The notes: a model not told the origin generated them from the sequence alone. A stretch of DNA of 64,000 bases from Zobellia uliginosa (GCF_018860745.1 NZ_JAHKPY010000003.1:310001-374000); one strand, 5' to 3'; positions 29,229-38,362 are shown, numbered from the stretch's first letter. A program made the numbers and translations.

Positions 29229-29236
29229 TATTTTTG
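29229..29236 (+). promoter_or_regulatory. Promoter -7 element of the small gene at 29268
   Basis: TATTTTTG matches TAnnTTTG exactly and lies 31 bases upstream of the ATG. A TTA occurs about 19 bases before it. Confidence 0.55.
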
Positions 29237-29267
29237 TATAGCTATAAACAAATGACACTACAAATTC

Positions 29268-29570
29268 ATGGCAAAGCCAAAGAGTTACGAAGATTTTAAA
29301 CAAACATTAGATAGTCCAAACCCTCCTACGGATTGGCCTGAAGCCTTAAAAGCTTTATGGTTTGCGGCTAGCGATAATTGGGAGGCATCCCATGATATTG
29401 CCCAAGATATGTTCAATACAATGGGGAGTTGGATTCATGCCTACTTACATAGGGTTGAGGGGGATAAGTTTAATGCTGGGTATTGGTACCGAAAAGCTGG
29501 AAAATCTTACCCAAGTGTTTCCTTGGAGCAAGAGCATCAGGAAATAACCGAATATGTGTTGGATAATTAG
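29268..29570 (+). CDS. Conserved small hypothetical protein
   Basis: A 100-residue acidic, Trp-rich soluble protein. It starts MAKPKSYEDFKQTL and contains 'PTDWPEALKALWFAASDNWEASHDIAQDM', 'MGSWIHAYLHRVEGD' and 'AGYWYRKAGK'. The His residues in 'SHDIAQD' and 'HAYLHR' and the many Trp/Tyr give it an all-helical, possibly ligand-binding look. I remember similar proteins across Bacteroidetes and other phyla without a function. It has its own promoter and overlaps the convergent GNAT gene by 4 bases at the stops. Confidence 0.75.
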   Translation: MAKPKSYEDFKQTLDSPNPPTDWPEALKALWFAASDNWEASHDIAQDMFNTMGSWIHAYLHRVEGDKFNAGYWYRKAGKSYPSVSLEQEHQEITEYVLDN

Positions 29571-30022
29571 GGAGTCAGTTCTTTTTTGAAACAGACGCTA
29601 TTTTCCATGCCTTTGTACTGCCCGTAATTGGGAATCACTTTATACTTGTTTTTGGTATAAAGGGCAATAGCTTCGGGTTGGCGTTTGCCTGTTTCTAAAA
29701 TGCAATTTTTAAAATTTAGTTCGGAAGTCCATTTTTCCAATTCTCTTAAAAGTAGGGAAGCTATTCCTTGGCCCCGGGTTTCCGGAGAAACGTACATTCG
29801 CTTTACTTCCACGGAATTAGAATCGAATTCTTTTATAGCTCCACAGCCTACGGCAACTTCATCTAGATAAGCAATAACTACATGATTCAAGTTTTCTATG
29901 CCATTGTATTGGTGGTAGAAATCGTGCTCTTCACCATCAGTTTCACTTAAATAATCGTCTAATTTAGCAACTAAACCAGGGAAATTTTTATTTTGATATG
30001 TGGTGCGTTCAATTCGTATCAT
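29567..30022 (-). CDS. GNAT-family N-acetyltransferase
   Basis: A 151-residue acetyltransferase. Motif A is 'KRMYVSPETRGQGIASLLL' at about 73-91 with RGQGIA; motif B includes 'LETGKRQPEAIALYTKNKYKVIPNYG'. The 'HVVIAYLDEVAVGCGAIKEFD' strand pair is typical of the PA4866/ElaA-like group. Substrate unknown. It is separated by only 2 bases from the metallophosphatase gene and so probably shares its transcript. Confidence 0.88.
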   Translation of the reverse strand: MIRIERTTYQNKNFPGLVAKLDDYLSETDGEEHDFYHQYNGIENLNHVVIAYLDEVAVGCGAIKEFDSNSVEVKRMYVSPETRGQGIASLLLRELEKWTSELNFKNCILETGKRQPEAIALYTKNKYKVIPNYGQYKGMENSVCFKKELTP

Positions 30023-30024
30023 GC

Positions 30025-30936
30025 TTAAACATTGATTGAAATACCTGAAGCATTACTGTTCTTTGAGCCGTCAAAGTAAAAATCTATTCGCCCTAAATTA
30101 ATACCAAAACAACCTACTTGGTTGACCAATACGTTACGGCCCAATTTATTTTCTACAATGGTAGGCTTGTCAAGGAAAGTATGCGTGTGGCCGCCAATGA
30201 TTAAATCTGTGTATTCTAGCCTTGCGGCCATGGCAAGGTCATGGGGCTTCTGTTTGTTTTTGTATTCGTACCCTAAATGAGAAAGGCAAACGATAAGGTC
30301 GCAATTCTCTTCATTTTTTAAAGTGCGTTCCGTATCCTGTGCAATTTCAATGGGTTCTAGATACTGGGTTTCTTTGTACAGTTTTTTGGTCACCAGGCCG
30401 TTAAGTTCAATGCCAAGTCCGTAAACCCCTATTTTAATTCCATCAACGGTATACACTTTATAAGGTTTTACCTGCCCGTCCATGACGGTATTTTTAAAGT
30501 CGTAGTTGGCATTTATCATCTCAAAATCCGCATTGGGCATTTGAGCTAGTAAACCATCTATACCATTATCAAAATCATGGTTTCCAATAGTGGCCGCATC
30601 ATATTTTAACTTGCTCATGAGTTTAAATTCCAACTCTCCACCATAAAAATTGAAATAGGGCGTACCCTGAAAAATATCACCGGCATCAAAAAGTAACGTA
30701 TTTGGATTTTCTTTTCTGATACTTTCCACCAAGGTTGCTCTCCTAGCTAAACCGCCAAGATTGGGAAACTCTGAGTGGTCCGTTGGGAAAGGGTCTATAT
30801 GACTGTGGACATCGTTGGTATGTAGAATGGTGATGTGTTTTTTTACATCGCCAAAACAAGAACTCAAGGATAGCCCGCCTAGTCCAACAAGTGCACTAGA
30901 GGCTGTGGTGTTTTTAATGAATTTTCTTCTATTCAT
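30025..30936 (-). CDS. Metallophosphatase domain of a split 5'-nucleotidase, Tat-exported
   Basis: A 303-residue protein equal to the N-terminal catalytic half of UshA-type 5'-nucleotidases. The metal-binding motifs are 'ILHTNDVHSHIDPF' (about 34-47), 'LLFDAGDIFQGTP' and 'ATIGNHDFDNG', plus 'VCLSHLGYE' and 'IIGGHTHTF'. The N-terminus MNRRKFIKNTTASSAL is a twin-arginine signal, with a downstream LSSC lipobox-like site. The substrate-binding half is encoded by the next gene upstream in the same direction (30992-31756), which has its own Sec signal. Together they would hydrolyse nucleotides or related phosphoesters outside the cytoplasm. Confidence 0.92.
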   Translation of the reverse strand: MNRRKFIKNTTASSALVGLGGLSLSSCFGDVKKHITILHTNDVHSHIDPFPTDHSEFPNLGGLARRATLVESIRKENPNTLLFDAGDIFQGTPYFNFYGGELEFKLMSKLKYDAATIGNHDFDNGIDGLLAQMPNADFEMINANYDFKNTVMDGQVKPYKVYTVDGIKIGVYGLGIELNGLVTKKLYKETQYLEPIEIAQDTERTLKNEENCDLIVCLSHLGYEYKNKQKPHDLAMAARLEYTDLIIGGHTHTFLDKPTIVENKLGRNVLVNQVGCFGINLGRIDFYFDGSKNSNASGISINV

Positions 30937-30991
30937 ACAACCTTTATTTTTATTTGCTGCAGTGGTCTTATGGTTACAGCGTATTTTAGAG

Positions 30992-31756
30992 TTATTTTAG
31001 TTTTATAAATCGATTATCAATAATGGGCCTTAATGTGTCTGTTTTCTTGAAGTAATCGATCATGGCATTTCTAATAAGGTAATCCGTATTTGTTACGGCA
31101 ACAGCGTCTTTAAAAAATACCATACTATCACCTCCGTTTACGAGATAATTAGAGGTTGCTACATAATAAGTTTTGTTCTCATCCAAAGGTTGTCCTTGGA
31201 TTATTAAGGACTGTATCTCATTTTTAGCATCTAAGGTGAGTTGCATTCCAGCAATAGGATGTGCCCTACCGGAATCTCTTAAGTAGGAAGCCATTTTTAA
31301 AATAGAACTTCCTTTGAGGTCTGCAACGACAATGGAGTTTTCAAAAGGCATCACTTCAAAGGCGGTTCTTGAAGAAACATTTCCTTTGGAAATCAAGGAA
31401 CGAATACCTCCGTGGTTCAACAAAACCAAATCAATTGTATGTCCGGTTCTTGATTTAAAAATGGGGTTGGCTTCAGACAATACAATATCTGCCATTAAGT
31501 TGCCGGCTGTAGTATTTAGAACTCCATCTGTTTTGGAAATAGGGTAGGGGGCGTAGGTAAGTGTACTGTCCAAGATATGATTGATCCTTTCTCTGAAGGG
31601 TTTTACAAAGTCTTCAATTGCTTCTTTAGAAGCCAATGAGCTATCTATGGTAATTTGTTTTGCATCTATCTTTATTAGGTCTGGCTTTTGCTCTGCACAG
31701 GAATACAAAAAAGTAATTGTTACAAATATAACAAAGTGTTTTATTTTTAAAACCAT
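30992..31756 (-). CDS. 5'-nucleotidase C-terminal domain lipoprotein
   Basis: A 254-residue predicted lipoprotein (leader ending FLYSCAEQ) corresponding to the C-terminal substrate-binding domain of 5'-nucleotidases. 'NTTAGNLMADIVLSEA', 'DLVLLNHGGIRSLISKGNVSSRTAFEVMPFENSIVV' and 'VATSNYLVNGGDSMVFF' are characteristic: the first and second contact the nucleotide in UshA. The catalytic metallophosphatase half is the next gene (30025-30936), 55 bases downstream. The pair is a split, not a frameshifted, enzyme, since each half has its own export signal. Confidence 0.92.
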   Translation of the reverse strand: MVLKIKHFVIFVTITFLYSCAEQKPDLIKIDAKQITIDSSLASKEAIEDFVKPFRERINHILDSTLTYAPYPISKTDGVLNTTAGNLMADIVLSEANPIFKSRTGHTIDLVLLNHGGIRSLISKGNVSSRTAFEVMPFENSIVVADLKGSSILKMASYLRDSGRAHPIAGMQLTLDAKNEIQSLIIQGQPLDENKTYYVATSNYLVNGGDSMVFFKDAVAVTNTDYLIRNAMIDYFKKTDTLRPIIDNRFIKLK

Positions 31757-31798
31757 ATTTCGTTTTATCTTAGCGGCATATTATGCGTGGAGATTCTT

Positions 31799-31806
31799 TA
31801 CATTTG
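31799..31806 (+). promoter_or_regulatory. Promoter -7 element of the DUF6913-dapA operon
   Basis: TACATTTG matches TAnnTTTG exactly, 52 bases before the ATG at 31859. No TTG found at the expected -33 distance. Confidence 0.5.
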
Positions 31807-31858
31807 TAGAACCCATTCCAAATTTTGCATACCAGAATGGTTCAAAATGTAAAAGTAC

Positions 31859-32395
31859 ATGTTTAAGGGAATAAAAGATAAGTTCAAATACAAATCGGGC
31901 GTTAAATTTTTGAAACAAGAGTTGGCTAAAGATCCGCCAATAATTGAAAGAACTAAAGGTATAACCTCTATTGGTTGTATTGTTGATTTAGATGGCTTTG
32001 ATGATGCAAACCAATTTTATGGGTTTGTTGAAGATTATAATTTACGACCGAATGCGGTAAAGATTATTGGTTATAAAAGTTATTACGATAAGAATTCACC
32101 GTATTCAACTCCAGTTTTTTCAGATAAGGACCTTGGGTGGAACGGAGCAATAGAGAACAGCTATGCACTGGAGTTTTTAAGTAGGGAGTATGATTTGCTA
32201 GTGAACTACTACACCAGTGATAATTTATTACTACAGTTAATGAGCGTTAAGACTAGAGCCCGATTTCGTGTAGGTTTTAAAGATGTTGATCTCATATATA
32301 ATGATTTGATAATGGATTCGCCATTAAGTGACTTTAAAATTTTTAAAGCAGAACTTAAAAAATACCTTGGCGTTTTAAACGAAATTGAGCAATGA
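31859..32395 (+). CDS. DUF6913-like conserved protein
   Basis: A 178-residue soluble protein with no export signal. '[12 protein letters not shown]', '[15 protein letters not shown]', '[12 protein letters not shown]' and '[18 protein letters not shown]' are conserved in a Bacteroidetes family I know as DUF6913; function unknown. Its stop overlaps the dapA start (ATGA), so translation is coupled. Constant linkage to dapA suggests a role in or near lysine/diaminopimelate synthesis, but this is an inference. Confidence 0.72.
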   Translation: MFKGIKDKFKYKSGVKFLKQELAKDPPIIERTKGITSIGCIVDLDGFDDANQFYGFVEDYNLRPNAVKIIGYKSYYDKNSPYSTPVFSDKDLGWNGAIENSYALEFLSREYDLLVNYYTSDNLLLQLMSVKTRARFRVGFKDVDLIYNDLIMDSPLSDFKIFKAELKKYLGVLNEIEQ

Positions 32396-33276
32396 AGCAA
32401 ATTATTGGTACAGGTGTGGCGTTGGTTACCCCGTTCAAAGAGGATCTTACCATAGATGTAGATGCATTACACCGTATAGTAAACTATAATGTGGATGGCG
32501 GAATAGATTATTTGGTAGTTTTGGGTACTACCGGCGAATCCGTAACACTTACCAAAGCAGAAAAACAATTGGTTATAGATACCGTAACTATTGCTAATGC
32601 AGGCAGATTGCCTTTAGTAGTAGGTGTTGGAGGGAATAACACGGTTGCTGTAATTGATGAATTACAAAATTTGGATTTAACTAATTTTGATGCTGTTCTT
32701 TCGGTATCTCCTTATTATAACAGACCTACTCAAGAAGGTATTTATCAGCATTTTAAAGCTATTGCTAAAGTATCTGCAAAACCCATAATTCTCTACAATG
32801 TGCCGGGTAGAACAGGAAGCAATATGCTACCGGAAACAGTTATACGTTTGGCCGAGCTTGATAATATTGTAGCTATTAAGGAAGCATCGGGCAATATGGT
32901 TCAGATACAGGAATTGATAAAAGGATGCCCAAAAGACTTCCATGTCATTTCGGGCGATGACTTTACAGCTTTAGTTACGGTTCTGGCAGGAGGTTCTGGA
33001 GTTATTTCCGTATTAGGTCAAGGCCTTCCGTCTGAGTTTTCAGGTATGATCCGTTCTGGGTTAGAACGCAATGTAGATGAAGCATATAGACAACATTACG
33101 AGCTTCAGGAAGGTATGGGTCTGATTTTTGAAGAGGGCAACCCCGCCGGTATCAAAACCATTTTTGAAGTGTTAGGTATTGCCGGTGCAGCTGTAAGACT
33201 TCCACTTATAGAAGCATCCGATAGTTTAAAAAATAACATAGCCGACTTCGTAAAACCATTTAAGGTTTTTGCGTAA
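32392..33276 (+). CDS. dapA: 4-hydroxy-tetrahydrodipicolinate synthase
   Basis: A 294-residue class I aldolase-like enzyme that condenses pyruvate with aspartate semialdehyde in the diaminopimelate/lysine pathway. The Schiff-base lysine is Lys163 ('VAIKEASGN'), the catalytic Tyr is Tyr135 ('ILYNVPGR'), and 'VLGTTGES' (about 43-50) binds pyruvate's carboxylate. Length is normal. It shares the pathway with dapF at 13402. Confidence 0.97.
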   Translation: MKQIIGTGVALVTPFKEDLTIDVDALHRIVNYNVDGGIDYLVVLGTTGESVTLTKAEKQLVIDTVTIANAGRLPLVVGVGGNNTVAVIDELQNLDLTNFDAVLSVSPYYNRPTQEGIYQHFKAIAKVSAKPIILYNVPGRTGSNMLPETVIRLAELDNIVAIKEASGNMVQIQELIKGCPKDFHVISGDDFTALVTVLAGGSGVISVLGQGLPSEFSGMIRSGLERNVDEAYRQHYELQEGMGLIFEEGNPAGIKTIFEVLGIAGAAVRLPLIEASDSLKNNIADFVKPFKVFA

Positions 33277-33371
33277 CGGTGTTAAATCTTCCCCAAAAGC
33301 ATTGGTATAAGGGTTCTAGAATACTATTTTAGCTACTTTATTTTTTGTTTTTTATATCCATTCGGAATCCG

Positions 33372-33379
33372 TAATTTTG
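33372..33379 (+). promoter_or_regulatory. Promoter -7 element of the bamD operon
   Basis: TAATTTTG matches TAnnTTTG exactly. It lies only 4 bases before an ATG at 33384 but 16 bases before the ATG at 33396, supporting the latter as bamD start. A TTG lies 24 bases upstream. Confidence 0.6.
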
Positions 33380-33395
33380 CAAAATGCTTTTTAAA

Positions 33396-34220
33396 ATGAG
33401 GTTATTAGTCCCTATCGTACTGCTTGCTTTGATGACACAATCATGTAGCGAGTATCAAAAGGTACTTAAAAATGAAGAAGTTAAGCCTAAATATGACCTA
33501 GCTCAGAAATTCTATGAGGAAGGAGATATGAAAAGGGCAAATCGTCTTTTTGAACAAATAGCGCCTAAATATGTAGGCAAACCTCAAGGTGAGCGTGTGA
33601 TGTTTTTTTTGGCTGACACTTATTTTCAGAGAAAAGATTACAATATGGCAGGCTATCAGTTTGAGCGTTTTGTAAAGTCCTATCCAAAAAGTGATAAAGT
33701 GGCCGAAGCTTCTTTCTTGGGAGCAAAGAGCTACTTTAAACTTTCGCCAGCATATTCATTGGATCAAACAGATACAGATAAGGCATTGGCCAAGTTGCAG
33801 CTTTTTATCAACTCGTATCCGGATTCAGAATATTTTGCCGAAGCTAACGTTATGGCAAAAGAGTTAACGACCAAAAAAGAACATAAAGCATACGAAGTAG
33901 CAAAGCAGTTCAATAAATTAGGTCAGTTTGATTATACGTTCCTTACGCCGGCGGTAGCTGCGTTCGATAACTTTATATCGGATTTTCCTGGATCTATTTA
34001 CAGAGAGGATGCGATGTATTACAGATTTGAATCGGCTTCCCGATTTGCCTTGAATAGCTTTAAAAGATTGCAAGAAGAACGTTTAAATGAAGCCATAGCT
34101 GATTATAACGCTCTAAAAAAGCAATTTCCGGAAACGAAATATGCCGGAGATGCAGATAAAATACTTGAAAAAGTAAATTTAGAATTACAGAATTTTACCC
34201 AAGAGAAAGAAGCAAAATAA
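33396..34220 (+). CDS. bamD: Outer-membrane assembly lipoprotein BamD
   Basis: A 274-residue lipoprotein made of tetratricopeptide-like helices. The ATG at 33396 gives a compact leader MRLLVPIVLLALMTQSC with the lipidated Cys; an ATG at 33384 would add four residues and overlap the promoter's start region. 'YDLAQKFYEEGDMKRANRLFEQI', 'MFFLADTYFQRKDYNMAGYQFERFVKSYP' and 'KALAKLQLFINSYPDSEYFAEA' are TPR units typical of BamD. It is part of the BAM complex inserting outer-membrane proteins such as the TonB receptor at 2379. It heads an operon with rpoZ, coaBC, DUF4835 and recN. Confidence 0.94.
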   Translation: MRLLVPIVLLALMTQSCSEYQKVLKNEEVKPKYDLAQKFYEEGDMKRANRLFEQIAPKYVGKPQGERVMFFLADTYFQRKDYNMAGYQFERFVKSYPKSDKVAEASFLGAKSYFKLSPAYSLDQTDTDKALAKLQLFINSYPDSEYFAEANVMAKELTTKKEHKAYEVAKQFNKLGQFDYTFLTPAVAAFDNFISDFPGSIYREDAMYYRFESASRFALNSFKRLQEERLNEAIADYNALKKQFPETKYAGDADKILEKVNLELQNFTQEKEAK

Positions 34221-34232
34221 ATTAGTTTGACT

Positions 34233-34565
34233 ATGAATATGAACGATCTTAAGAATTCGAATGCTGCAGTTTCTACAGTAACGATCAACAAAAATGAGTT
34301 TGATCGACCAACGGATAATATTTACGAGGCAATTTCTATTGCAGCTAAAAGAGCAGTGCAGATCAATTCTGAAATTAAAAAAGAACTTCTAGAAAAATTA
34401 GAGGAGTTTGCTACTTATAGCGACAGCCTAGAGGAAGTTTTTGAGAATAAAGAACAGATAGAAGTTTCTAAATTCTATGAAAAATTACCTAAACCACATG
34501 CTTTGGCAGTAGAAGAGTGGTTGAATGATAAAATATATCACAGAAATACGGAAAAAGACCAGTAG
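34233..34565 (+). CDS. rpoZ: RNA polymerase omega subunit (Bacteroidetes type)
   Basis: A 110-residue protein matching the Bacteroidetes omega-subunit family: 'PTDNIYEAISIAAKRAVQINSEIKKELLEKLEEFA' (about 25-60) is the conserved part. It stabilises RNA polymerase beta-prime. Start candidates are the ATGs at 34233 and 34239; a TTG at 34227 is less likely. It lies between bamD and coaBC, a constant flavobacterial neighbourhood (E. coli rpoZ is elsewhere). The 3-base gap to coaBC indicates coupling. Confidence 0.9.
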   Translation: MNMNDLKNSNAAVSTVTINKNEFDRPTDNIYEAISIAAKRAVQINSEIKKELLEKLEEFATYSDSLEEVFENKEQIEVSKFYEKLPKPHALAVEEWLNDKIYHRNTEKDQ

Positions 34566-34568
34566 TAT

Positions 34569-35774
34569 ATGGTAGGCGGTAAGAATATCCTTTTAGGCAT
34601 TACCGGAGGGATTGCCGCTTATAAAACTACATTTCTTGTACGTTTACTGATTAAAGCTGGCGCTAATGTCAAAGTTGTTTTGACGGATAGCGCCAGCTCT
34701 TTTGTTTCCCCACTTACCTTAGCTACACTTTCCAAAAACCCTGTAATTTCCTCTTTTGTTAATGAGGGTGAAGGCGCAACAGAATGGAACAATCATGTAG
34801 AATTGGGTTTATGGGCAGATGTGATGCTCATAGCTCCCGCTACGGCGAATACCTTGTCTAAAATGGCAAATGGTACTTGTGATAATTTATTGCTTGCCAC
34901 ATATTTATCTGCTAAATGTCCGGTGTTTTTTGCTCCGGCAATGGATTTGGATATGTATAAACATCCTTCGTCAAAGGCATCATTTAAAAAGCTGAAGTCG
35001 TTTGGCGATATAATGATTCCTGCCACGGCCGGAGAATTGGCTAGTGGTCTTCATGGTGAAGGGCGTATGGCGGAACCGGAGGATATTTTAGAATTCATAA
35101 AGGCTTATTTGAAAAAGGGCCTTCCGCTTAGCGGTAAGAGAGTACTGATTACCGCTGGTCCCACTTATGAGGCTATTGATCCTGTGCGTTTTATTGGTAA
35201 TCATGCCTCTGGTCAAATGGGGTATGAATTGGCTAAGGTTGCGGCAAACTTGGGGGCAGAGGTTATTTTGGTTTCTGGTCCCTCTCATTTTGTGGTTTCT
35301 CATGATTCAATCGATTTGAGGAAGGTTACTTCTGCCGAAGAAATGTATAATGAAGTCCATTCGCATTATAAAAATATTGATATTGCTATTTGTGCTGCAG
35401 CGGTGGCTGATTACAGGCCTAAAACGGTTGCAAATCAAAAAATCAAGAAAAAAGAACCTGAATTTTCTATTGAATTGGTAAAGACTAGAGATATTTTACT
35501 GTCTTTGGGTGAAAAGAAAAAAGAGCAGTTTTTAGTAGGTTTTGCATTAGAGACAGAAAATGAGCTAGAGAATGCTAAAATCAAGCTTAAAAAGAAAAAT
35601 TTAGATGCTATTGTTCTTAACTCTCTGAACGATAAAGGGGCTGGTTTTGGAAAACCGACCAACAAAATCACTTTTATAGATAAGAATTCTGTGATTACAC
35701 CGTTTGAACTAAAGACCAAGGCAGAGGTGGCCAAGGACATTTTTGATGAAATCTTGAAAAGATACCATGCGTAA
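34569..35774 (+). CDS. coaBC: Bifunctional phosphopantothenoylcysteine decarboxylase/synthetase
   Basis: A 401-residue two-domain enzyme of coenzyme A synthesis. The N-terminal flavoprotein decarboxylase has the catalytic His in 'NNHVELGLWADVMLIAPATANTLSKMANG' and the 'PAMDLDMY' substrate loop. The C-terminal CTP-dependent ligase starts at about residue 190 ('GKRVLITAGPTYEAIDPVRFIGNHASGQMG') and has the 'AAVADYRP' motif. The stop overlaps the next ORF's start by 8 bases. coaE of the same pathway lies at 41420. Confidence 0.97.
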   Translation: MVGGKNILLGITGGIAAYKTTFLVRLLIKAGANVKVVLTDSASSFVSPLTLATLSKNPVISSFVNEGEGATEWNNHVELGLWADVMLIAPATANTLSKMANGTCDNLLLATYLSAKCPVFFAPAMDLDMYKHPSSKASFKKLKSFGDIMIPATAGELASGLHGEGRMAEPEDILEFIKAYLKKGLPLSGKRVLITAGPTYEAIDPVRFIGNHASGQMGYELAKVAANLGAEVILVSGPSHFVVSHDSIDLRKVTSAEEMYNEVHSHYKNIDIAICAAAVADYRPKTVANQKIKKKEPEFSIELVKTRDILLSLGEKKKEQFLVGFALETENELENAKIKLKKKNLDAIVLNSLNDKGAGFGKPTNKITFIDKNSVITPFELKTKAEVAKDIFDEILKRYHA

Positions 35775-36654
35775 CTTCATTTTTATACTTATTTGTTCAT
35801 TTTTTATGTTGTCGGTTTCGGCACAAGAAATGAATTGTGTAGTTACCATAAATGCAGATCAGGTCTCTCAAACCAATCAGCAGATATTTAAAACTTTAGA
35901 ACGTTCTTTAAATGATTTTATTAATAAGAACAAATGGACTAACCGTACTTACAAGGAAAACGAACGTATAAATACCCAAATGTTTATTACCATTACCAAT
36001 TACGAGTCCAACCGTTTTGAGGGTAATATTCAAATACAATCATCACGCCCCGTTTTTAATACCTCTTACGAAACACCTGTCTTTAACTACAAAGACAATC
36101 AGCTTAATTTTGAGTACATAGAATTTCAACCTCTAGTCTTTAATGAAAACGTATTTGAATCTAATCTGATCAGTGTTGTCTCGTACTATGTGTACATTAT
36201 ATTAGGACTTGATGCAGATACATTTTCTTTGGAAGGCGGGACTGAGTATTTTAGAAAAGCACAGCAGATTACCACACAAGCACAAGGTAGCAATTACGCC
36301 GGTTGGGATCAGAACAGCGATCGCAGTCGTTTTGAGTTGGTAGATAACTTATTATCCAACACCTATCGTGAATACCGCATTGCTATGTATAATTACCACC
36401 GTAAGGGCCTTGATATTCTAGGTGATAATAATAGTACGGGCAAACAAGTTATTGCAGGAACTATGAAACTTTTTGAAACGATGATAAAACGCAGGCCTAA
36501 TGCGTTTTTGATTCAGACTTTCTTTGATGCGAAGTCAGATGAGATACAAAATATCTTTTCAGACGGGCCAAAAGTAGATATTGTTCAGCTAAAAGAGACA
36601 TTGAACAATATTGCTCCTTTATATTCCAGTACTTGGAACGATATTAAGTACTAG
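35767..36654 (+). CDS. DUF4835 family exported protein
   Basis: A 295-residue protein with signal peptide (MRNFIFILICSFFMLSVSAQE). The conserved segments 'CVVTINADQVSQTNQQIFKTLE', 'NKNKWTNRTYKENERIN', 'GRPVFNT'-like 'SSRPVFNTSY' and 'YYVYIILGLDADTFSLEGGTEYFRKAQ' are those of DUF4835, a Bacteroidetes family of unknown role found almost always between coaBC and recN. It overlaps coaBC by 8 bases. An envelope function next to bamD is plausible but unproven. Confidence 0.85.
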   Translation: MRNFIFILICSFFMLSVSAQEMNCVVTINADQVSQTNQQIFKTLERSLNDFINKNKWTNRTYKENERINTQMFITITNYESNRFEGNIQIQSSRPVFNTSYETPVFNYKDNQLNFEYIEFQPLVFNENVFESNLISVVSYYVYIILGLDADTFSLEGGTEYFRKAQQITTQAQGSNYAGWDQNSDRSRFELVDNLLSNTYREYRIAMYNYHRKGLDILGDNNSTGKQVIAGTMKLFETMIKRRPNAFLIQTFFDAKSDEIQNIFSDGPKVDIVQLKETLNNIAPLYSSTWNDIKY

Positions 36655-36709
36655 TTCTTTCGGTACGAAATTATCATTTATCTTTACGGCACAAATCGAA
36701 TAGAAAACT

Positions 36710-38362
36710 GTGCTAGTACAACTTTCCATAAAAAATTACGCATTAATAGACAATCTAAATGTAGCGTTTACAAACGGTTTTACCTGTATTACTGGTGAGA
36801 CAGGTGCTGGTAAGTCTATTTTATTGGGTGGTTTGTCCCTGGTTTTGGGAAAACGTGCCGATTTATCTTCTTTACGGGATAAAAATAAAAAATGTGTTAT
36901 AGAAGCTGAATTTCAGATTGATAAGTATAACTTGAAATCCTTTTTTAAAGATGAGGATTTAGATTATGAAGAAAGGACTATAATCCGAAGGGAGATTCAA
37001 CCTAGCGGCAAATCCCGAGCTTTTGTAAATGATTCTCCGGTTAGATTGGATATTCTTACCCGTTTAGGAAGTAGTCTTATAGATGTACATTCCCAACACC
37101 AGACTTTACAGCTCACAGAAAATGATTTTCAGTTGAAAGTTATAGATGCTTTGGCTGATAATAAAAAGGTGTTAACGGATTATGGTGAGAAACTTGATCA
37201 GTATAGAAAGGCTTCAAAAGAATTAGAAGACCTAATTAATTTTGAGAAAGAAGCGAATAAAGAACACGATTATAATAGTTTTCTTTTAGAGGAACTACGG
37301 GCGGCGCCCTTAAAGATAGGCATTCAAGAAGAGCTTGAAGAGCAGTATGAACAATTAGAAAATGTAGAGAATATCCTCGATTTGATTTCGTCCGGACACC
37401 AACTTTTGAATGATGAGCAGGTGGGTATTGTCAGTTTACTTACGGAGCTTAAACAAGTGGCCAATAAATTATCAGGTTTTGGAACTCAGTATGCTGATTT
37501 AAACCAGCGTGTACAATCTGTTTTTATTGAGGTAGATGATATTGCTTCTGAGCTTCAGAATTACCAGGAAGAAACAGAAGTTAATCCAGAACTATTAGAA
37601 GAAACGAACTCAAAGTTGCAGCAGCTTTATGATTTACAGAAAAAACATGGGGTTCAGGAGGTTTCCGAATTATTGAAGATCAGAGAAGAACTTTTAGAAA
37701 AAGTAAGTGTTACGGAAAATCTTGAGTCAGATATAGCAAAGAAGATAAAAGAACTGGAAAGTCAAAAAGCAGCTTTACAAAAGACGGTAGATGTGTTAAC
37801 CGGAAAACGTAAAAAAGTCGTTCCCGAACTTAAAAAGCAATTAGAAAATTCGCTAAAAACATTGGGAATGCCAAGCGCAACTTTTAAAATTGAAATTTCA
37901 AAGGCCGATGATTTTAAGTCGAACGGAGCAGATGGTCTATCTTTTTTGTTTTCGGCTAACAAAGGTGGTGATTACGGCGAGTTGAAAAAAGTGGCCTCAG
38001 GAGGTGAGCTCTCTAGAATTATGCTTACCATAAAATCTATTTTAGCAAAATACGAAAATCTGCCTACCATTATGTTTGATGAAATTGATACTGGAGTCTC
38101 TGGGGAAATTTCAGGTAAAATGGGAGATATCATGCAGGCTATGAGTAAAAGTATGCAAGTATTTTCTATTACCCATTTACCTCAGGTAGCTTCAAAAGGA
38201 GACCACCACTTTAAAGTTTATAAATTAGAAGAGGGTGCTGTTACCAAAACCAACATGAAAGAATTGACCAATGAGGAAAGAGTAGTGGAGTTAGCTGAAA
38301 TGTTGGGGGGTAAGGAGCTTTCTGAATCTGCTATGGCTCACGCTAGGCAGCTTTTGAACTAG
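36710..38362 (+). CDS. recN: DNA repair ATPase RecN
   Basis: A 550-residue SMC-like ATPase used in double-strand-break repair. Start is GTG at 36710 (MLVQLSIKNYALID). The N-terminal Walker A is 'GETGAGKSILL' (about 30-40), a coiled-coil arm spans about 160-380, and the C-terminal half has the ABC signature 'ASGGELSRIMLTIKSIL' and Walker B 'TIMFDEIDTGVSGE'. Length is normal (550-560). It is last in the bamD operon, followed by a hairpin at 38406. Confidence 0.96.
   Translation: MLVQLSIKNYALIDNLNVAFTNGFTCITGETGAGKSILLGGLSLVLGKRADLSSLRDKNKKCVIEAEFQIDKYNLKSFFKDEDLDYEERTIIRREIQPSGKSRAFVNDSPVRLDILTRLGSSLIDVHSQHQTLQLTENDFQLKVIDALADNKKVLTDYGEKLDQYRKASKELEDLINFEKEANKEHDYNSFLLEELRAAPLKIGIQEELEEQYEQLENVENILDLISSGHQLLNDEQVGIVSLLTELKQVANKLSGFGTQYADLNQRVQSVFIEVDDIASELQNYQEETEVNPELLEETNSKLQQLYDLQKKHGVQEVSELLKIREELLEKVSVTENLESDIAKKIKELESQKAALQKTVDVLTGKRKKVVPELKKQLENSLKTLGMPSATFKIEISKADDFKSNGADGLSFLFSANKGGDYGELKKVASGGELSRIMLTIKSILAKYENLPTIMFDEIDTGVSGEISGKMGDIMQAMSKSMQVFSITHLPQVASKGDHHFKVYKLEEGAVTKTNMKELTNEERVVELAEMLGGKELSESAMAHARQLLN

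Noticed and set aside
30025-31756. A frameshift breaking one 5'-nucleotidase gene
   Set aside because: Both halves have complete starts and independent export signals, and are separated by a normal intergenic gap; they are two genes.
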